The notes beneath the pieces are model-generated. The model was not told the origin of the DNA. It was given only the letters and a program-made list of their open reading frames with translations, and made no database searches. A program made the position numbers and the translations under genes. A stretch of 7,670 nt of DNA from Flavipsychrobacter stenotrophus (GTDB lineage: Bacteria; Bacteroidota; Bacteroidia; Chitinophagales; Chitinophagaceae), in the NCBI GenBank assembly GCA_947371715.1, contig CANBQQ010000144.1:1-7670 (forward strand). The letters are read 5' to 3'. Shown here in pieces: positions 1-6,800 of the stretch (positions are counted from its first letter, which is position 1; the number at the start of each line of letters is the position of its first letter).

Positions 1-834
1 TCAGTTAGTTTTGCCGCGAAAAGAGATTTGAATCCCAATGAGGGCGCCGCTGAGGCCGCTGTATTCGACTATGATGGAGATGGTAAATTGGACATTGCTG
101 TTATTGGTTATTTAAGTTCGCAGGTCAAGATTTTCCATAATGAAATGACATCTATTCCATCCGGTCAATTTCCGGCAAATTCCTTTGGTGCTACTGTAAA
201 TACCTATGATTCATTTGCAGTTGGAACTGGCTTTGGTCAACCTGGTAGTATTTATGGTGCAGATCTAAATGGCGATGGAAAGTTTGACCTGGTTGTTGCA
301 AGTTTATTTGACAATAAGGTTTCAGTTTTACGCAATACATCTATAATTCCGGGTACATTCAGCTTTGCGCCACATGTGGATTTTTCGGCAGGATCAATAC
401 CAACTGAGGTACAGGTCGCGGACATAAACGGAGATGACCTCCCGGAAATAATAGTTGGTGATTATGGTGGAAGTCCATCTACCGGTAGTTTTTGTGTTCT
501 TCAAAATAATAGTGTTGGTCCGTTGTTGTCATTTGATTCAATTACTTACCATACGACCAATCGGGTTTATGCGCTTACTTCGGGTGATTTTGACGGCGAC
601 GGAAAGGTTGATGTTGTGGTGTCAATGGATCGTGATAGCGCAATCGAAGTTTTTACAAATACTTATACATCGGGTAATATTGTTGCGTCGTCTTTTGCCG
701 CAGGGATTAATTATAATTTAGGCAATGGTGCATCAAATCAGGGGGTTACAGTTGGCGATATGGATTTGGATGGCAAGCCGGATATAGTTGTAGCTAATTC
801 AGGAATTGATAAAATATCAATTTTTGAACATGTT
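1..834 (+). other. FG-GAP/VCBS beta-propeller, C-terminal five blades (domain, cut by window start)
   Basis: Five calcium-loop motifs of the DxDxDGxxD type recur every 159-195 bases: 67-93 (DYDGDGKLD), 262-288 (DLNGDGKFD), 421-447 (DINGDDLPE), 586-612 (DFDGDGKVD) and 757-783 (DMDLDGKPD). Each is followed by a hydrophobic strand such as IAV, LVV or IVVAN and then by a 'V.V..NT' type strand, the usual FG-GAP_3/VCBS blade. Compared with the complete copy at 2374-3540, these match blades 3 to 7, so two blades should lie upstream of the window. The third motif here ends in Glu instead of Asp, as does its counterpart in the other copy. FG-GAP propellers bind Ca2+ in the loop and often mediate protein or glycan contacts outside the cell. 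Confidence 0.9.
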
Positions 835-3800
835 GCCACCCCCGATACAACCTCAATAACAAGCACAGCAGATTCAGTTTGCGTTGGTGCTACCCGCACT
901 TTTGTTAGTACACTGCCGTGTTCAGGCGAGGCAGGTATTTGGACTACAAAGTTTGGCCATGCATCAATTGATCCTGTAACAGGTGTTGCAACCGGTGTTA
1001 CTGCGGGTATTGATACTGTCATATATAAGGTTATTTACTTGTCTGATACCAACTATGTAAGGTTTGTGCTTACAGTAAAGGCATTGGCCGATACGGGTAA
1101 CATAACCGGCCCTACGGCAGTATGTACAGGTGCATCTATGACGCTGCAGAACCTTACCGCTACAGGTGGTGTGTGGACAAGCAGCAACCCAGGTAATGCT
1201 ACTATAGATACTATAGGTGGTATCATTACGGTAACAGGTGTCACTGCAGGTAGCACTACCATATTATATACTAACTCTTCATTGAGCTGCGGTAGCCAGA
1301 GTGGGCACCATGTAGTAACCGTCAATGTTACTCCCAACGCGGGAGCAATAACGGGCGCAGATGGTAACTGTGTAGGTAACTCTGTAACGCTTACCAGTAT
1401 TGGTGGTGGCTCATGGGTAAATGTTAACCCTTCTATTGCTACAGTATCTCCTGGTTCTACTGCAACTTCTATTACCTTGAATGGTGCAGCGGTTGGTAGT
1501 GATTCGGTATTATATATAGTTACTGCTGGGTCGTGCTCAGACACTACAACAAAGGTCTTGGGCTTTATATCACCATCACCAATTTCTCCATCATTACCTA
1601 TAGGTGGTACAACCAATGTGTGTGTGGGCTCGTCGGTCTTTTTGACCAACGGTCTTTCAGGTGGTACGTGGACCTCACTTAATCCTTCTGTGGCTTCAAT
1701 TAATGCATCAACCGGTGAGCTTTTCGGCATAAGTGCAGCAACACCTGATACGACTACTATCCGCTACACTGTTAGCTATGGTGGTTGTGGTACTGCTGAT
1801 ACATTTATTTTGGTGCATGTAATACCATTGCCCGTACCCGGTAACCTAACCGGTGCAAACTTTGTTTATGCAGGTTACTCTACTTCACTAACTACAACCG
1901 GTGTTGGTGGTGTATGGAGCAGTACAGTGCCTACCGTGGCTACTGTAACCAACACAGGTGTGGTTACAGGTCTTACATTAGGTACAACATTGATCTCTTA
2001 TGCTGTAAGTAATGCCTGCGGTACACTTGCAGATACACAAGCTATAACTGTTCTTGCAGTTCCAACTGCACCAACCATTACATCGGTTACGCCGGTGGTG
2101 GGTATTCCATTGACAACTTTAGTATCTATAACAGGTACCGGCTTTGATGCCAGTACTCTTTCAAATAATATAGTATTCTTTGGCCCTGTGCAGGGAACTG
2201 TAGTAGGTAGCGGCAGTACAACACTTACTGTAATGCTGCCAATAGGTGCTAACTACACCAGCGTATCTTATTTAAATGCACTGAGCCTTTTTGCATGCAA
2301 TCAATCCGGTTTCTTCTTGCCTACTTACGACAATGGTTGTTATGTACCGGGCAGTGCTACCTTCAGGCCAAGAGTTGATCTGGCGGTAACAAGTCCATTT
2401 GGCACAGGTGCCGGAGCTGGTCCGCGTCACGCTAACTTCGGTGATATGGACGGTGACGGTAAACCCGATCTTATTGTTTGTACTTATAATTCGAATACTC
2501 CTGGACAGGGTGCGGTTAACGTTTACCGTAATATAGGTAGTGCCGGAACTATAGCATATGCTGCTCCGGTGGTATGCACCTCGTCAAATGGTGGTGTAAA
2601 TGTTAAGCTGGCAGATCTTGATGGTGATGGTAAATTAGATATCGTAGTTGCAGCCTCAAATTCAGGTCGCATATCCTGCATAAGGAACACAACTTCCGGC
2701 GGTATAATGAGTTTTAGTGGTAAAACAGATTTGAATCCAGGGGTAGGTCCTTCAGAAGTGGCAATAGCCGATTACGACAGAGATGGTAAATTAGACATAG
2801 CAGTTGTAACCGGATCTACTTCGACAATAAAGGTGTTCCGCAATAGGATGACCTCAATTCCCGCTGTTGCTTTTCCTGCTACTTTCTTTGGACCTACTGC
2901 TACAAGTTTCGATTCGTTTGCCATAGGTAGTACACCTGCCATTGGTTCTAACCCAGGATCATCGGGTAGCATCTTCACGGCGGATTTTGATAATGATGGT
3001 GCCATGGACATAGTTGTGAGTAACTCAATAAATGATAACGTTTCAGTGTTCCGCAACACATCATCGGGTACAGGCAACATAAATTTCGCAGCACACTTTG
3101 ATATTGCAACTGGTGGCACAACACCTACAGAAGTGCAGGCCATGGAAGTAAATGGAGACAACAGACCTGAAATTGTTGTCGGTAATTACAACTCCACTAA
3201 CGTAACTGTTTTTGAAAATACATCTTCAGCGCCTGGTATTTTAGGTTTTACTGCTCACTTATATCCGGTTATAGGCTCTCCTTATTCTTTAGGTACAGGA
3301 GATATCGATGGCGATAGTAAAGTAGATATTATTCTGGGTGAGTATACCGGTAATACAATAGAAGTACTACGTAATACACATCCAGGCGGATCTCTCGTAG
3401 GAACTTCATTTACTGCGGGCACCTCTTTTGTTACCGCTGCCGAGCCGCAAGGGCTTACAGTCGGTGATATTGATGGTGATAAAAAGGCCGATGTGGTTGT
3501 TGCCAACTATGTAGGTAATACGGTATCTATCTTTAAGACAATTGCCACCCCAAGTATCTCTGCGATAGCAGGTGCAACTGATTCAGTTTGCGTTACTGCA
3601 ACTATTACTTTACATAGCCCGCATTGTATAGGTTCTACAGCCTTCTGGACCACTACCACAGGTAATGCTTCGGTATCAACAGTTGGTACAGATACAACCG
3701 GTATCGTAACCGGTATAGCTGCCGGTGCTGATACTATTGTTTATACTGTTGTTTATCTTTCAGATAGCAGTTCAGTTAGATTCCCCATAAGTGTAAAGGC

Positions 3801-6800
3801 GTTGGCTGACACTGGTGACATCACAGGTCTTTCAGCCGTGTGCGTAAATGCTACACTTACTTTATCTAACACCGCAACAGGTGGTGTATGGAGCAGCAGT
3901 AATACAGGTGTTGCTACAGTTGATGCGGCAACAGGTTTGGTATACGCGGTAGCTGCGGGTACAACTACTATATTCTATACAGCGCAGTCACTTAGCTGCG
4001 GACCATTAAGTTCTTCTCATCTGGTAACGGTTAATCCATTGCCTGATGCAGGAACAATTACTTCTTCAGCAGCAGGTGTTTGTGTGGGTACATCCCTAAC
4101 GCTTACAACTTCTGTTTCCGGTGGTAACTGGACAAATGCAAATCCTACTATCGTAACAATATCTCCAATATCTGGTACGGTGGAAAATGTACAAGGTTCA
4201 GCAGTGGGTAATGCTACTTTATTTTATGTTGTGACAACACCTACATGCGGAAATGATACAGCTACACACATAGTAACGGTGTCATCTTCTACAGCCGCAA
4301 ACACACCTATAACAGGAACAACAACGCTTTGCCTTGGTGATACATCAGCCCTTGCAAATATTTCAACCGGCGGTACATGGACTACAAGCAACGTTACTGT
4401 TGCTACAGTAGATGCTGTTACCGGTGTTGTGTATTCGATAGCAGCGGGAGCTGATACCGTGTTTTATAGTGCAAACTATGGTTGCAATACCGTTGATACA
4501 TTTGCCGTGATCACTGTTAATCCTTCACCTAACGCAGGGGTGATAAGCGGTGCTTCAGATAGTGTTTGCGTGGCGGGTACAATGGCGCTGACGACTACCG
4601 GCGCAACCGGTGGTACATGGCATAGCCGCTTTGGGTTTGCATCTGTCAATCCGGCAACCGGACTGGTAACCGGTGTGAGCACAGGTCAGGATTCAATAGT
4701 TTATGTTTCAAGTACAGTAAGTTGCGGAAGTGATTCTGCTGTCTATGCGATCTTTGTTAATCCTGTGCCGGTTGTTACTGCATCTTCCGGTGCTGCCGCT
4801 GTATGTGCGGGCTCATCAACTACATTATCTGCAACAGGTGCTCTTACTTATAGTTGGTCACCTGCTGCAACATTAGCTCCTTCAACAGGTTCTCCTGTAA
4901 CGGCAACACCAACTGCAAATACTATTTATACAGTAACAGGAACAAACGTTCATGGTTGTAGTGCAACGAATACGGTTGCTGTAAACTTTAATGCATTACC
5001 TACAGTAGCAGCAGTGGCAGGTACATCTCCATTGTGTGCGGGTAGTACTACTACATTGCAGGGTTCAGGTGCTACTTCTTATAGCTGGACACCTTCAACT
5101 GATATCAGCGCAACAACAGGTGCAGTTGTTAACTTCACAGGTACAACTACATCAACATACACTGTAACGGGTATTGATGGTAATGGTTGTGCAAACACGG
5201 CTTCTGTAACAGTAACAGTTAATCCAGTCCCTACAGTTACAGCTACGCCAGGTACTACACCAATATGCGCAGGTACAACTACAACTATCGGTGCTAATGG
5301 TGCAACTACTTACAGCTGGTCGCCATCTACCAACCTTAGTGCTTCAACAGGTGCTACAGTTACTTTCTCAGGAGCCAATACTATTACTTACACAGTAACT
5401 GGTACAAGCGCCGGTTGTAGCAGTACAGCAACGGCAACAATTACAGTTAATGCATTGCCTGCAATCACAGCAGCTTCAGGTGCTTCATCGGTTTGCCTTG
5501 GTTCTTCAACAACATTGTCTTCAACAGGTGGTGTAAGTTACTCATGGACACCATCAACAGATCTGAGCGCATCAACCGGCACTCCTGTGACAGCAACGCC
5601 AACTACATCTACTACTTATACAGTAACAGGTACTGATGGTAATGGTTGTGTCAATACAAATACGGTAACTGTAACGGTTAACGCCCTACCTACAGTTGCA
5701 GCAGCGGCAGGTACTTCACCTTTGTGTGCGGGTAGTACCACTACATTGCAGGGTTCAGGTGCTACTTCTTATAGCTGGACACCTTCAACCGACATCAGTG
5801 CGACAACAGGTGCTATTGTTAACTTCACAGGTACAACTACATCAACATACACTGTAACGGGTACAGATGGTAATGGTTGTGTAAACACGGCATCAGTAAC
5901 CGTAACTGTTAACCCTGTTCCAACAGTAGCTGCGACAACTGGTGCTACACCAATATGCGCTGGTACAACTACTACTGTCGGTGCAACAGGTGCAACTACT
6001 TATAGCTGGTCGCCATCTACCAACCTTAGTGCTTCAACAGGTGCTACAGTTACTTTCTCAGGAACCAATACTACTACTTACACAGTAACTGGTACAAGCG
6101 CCGGTTGTAGCAGCACAGCAACGGCAACAATTACAGTTAATGCATTGCCTGCAATCACAGCAGCTTCAGGTGCTTCATCGGTTTGCCTTGGTTCTTCAAC
6201 AACATTGTCTTCAACAGGTGGTGTAAGTTACTCATGGACACCATCAACAAGTCTGAGTGCATCAACAGGTTCTCCGGTAACAGCAACACCAACTGCTACT
6301 ACTACCTACACAGTAACGGGTACAGATGGCAATGGTTGCGTGAACACCAATACTGTAACTGTAACGGTTAACGCCCTCCCTACAGTTGCAGCGGCAGCAG
6401 GTACATCACCATTGTGTGCGGGTAGCACTACCACATTGCAGGGTACAGGTGCTACTTCTTATAGCTGGACACCTTCTACAGACATCAGCGCAACAACAGG
6501 TGCGGTTGTTACTTTCACCGGTACAACAACTTCATCATATACTGTAACAGGTACAGATGGTAATGGTTGTGTAAACACAGCCTCAGTAACAGTGACAGTT
6601 AACCCTGTTCCTACAGTTACTGCCACACCTGGTACTACACCAATATGTGCGGGTACAACCACAACGATTGGTGCAACAGGTGCGACTACTTACAGCTGGT
6701 CGCCGTCTACCGACCTGAGTGCATCAACCGGTGCTACGGTTACTTTCTCAGGAACCAACACTACTACTTACACAGTAACAGGTACAAGTGCGGGTTGCAG

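Larger units (their letters stand above)
1..2052 (+). repeat. Supermodule copy A (partial): propeller plus five Big_2-like domains
   Basis: Diverged collinear copy of 2704-4758. Anchors: DLNP with identical underlying bases at 25-35 and 2728-2738; MTSIP at about 148-162 and its counterpart near 2848; 'PTEVQ' near 400 and 3124; 'VVAN' after the last propeller motif; VKALADTG at 1075-1098 and 3793-3816. The offset drifts from 2,703 to 2,724 bases through small in-frame insertions and deletions. The start of this copy, presumably including an IPT domain, is outside the window. Confidence 0.85.
2071..4758 (+). repeat. Supermodule copy B: IPT, seven-blade propeller and five Big_2-like domains
   Basis: Direct, in-frame, diverged repeat of the region at 1-2052, about 2.7 kb downstream, here complete. 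Copies have drifted at both protein and silent sites, so this duplication is much older than the 690-bp repeats downstream. After its fifth Ig domain, copy A is followed by an IPT domain, whereas copy B is followed by the Ig_7-like array. Confidence 0.83.

Noticed and set aside
1..834. Dockerin or EF-hand protein
   Set aside because: DxDxDG motifs occur in both, but here they are spaced about 55-70 residues apart and followed by hydrophobic 'IVVAN' strands, which fits FG-GAP blades rather than paired EF-hand helices.
1053..1730. 225-codon open frame on the minus strand
   Set aside because: It lies antisense to clear Ig-like domains in frame 1. Its Val/Pro/Thr-rich translation is the reverse reading of Thr/Gly/Asn-rich codons and shows no domain pattern. 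The same holds for the minus-strand frames at 738-1022, 2772-3161, 3282-3506, 4476-4682, 6459-6662 and 7245-7478.
2071..2373. Gene boundary or fusion point between two proteins
   Set aside because: The frame continues without a stop, and IPT followed by an 'FLPTF'-like linker and FG-GAP repeats is a usual order within single Bacteroidota proteins.
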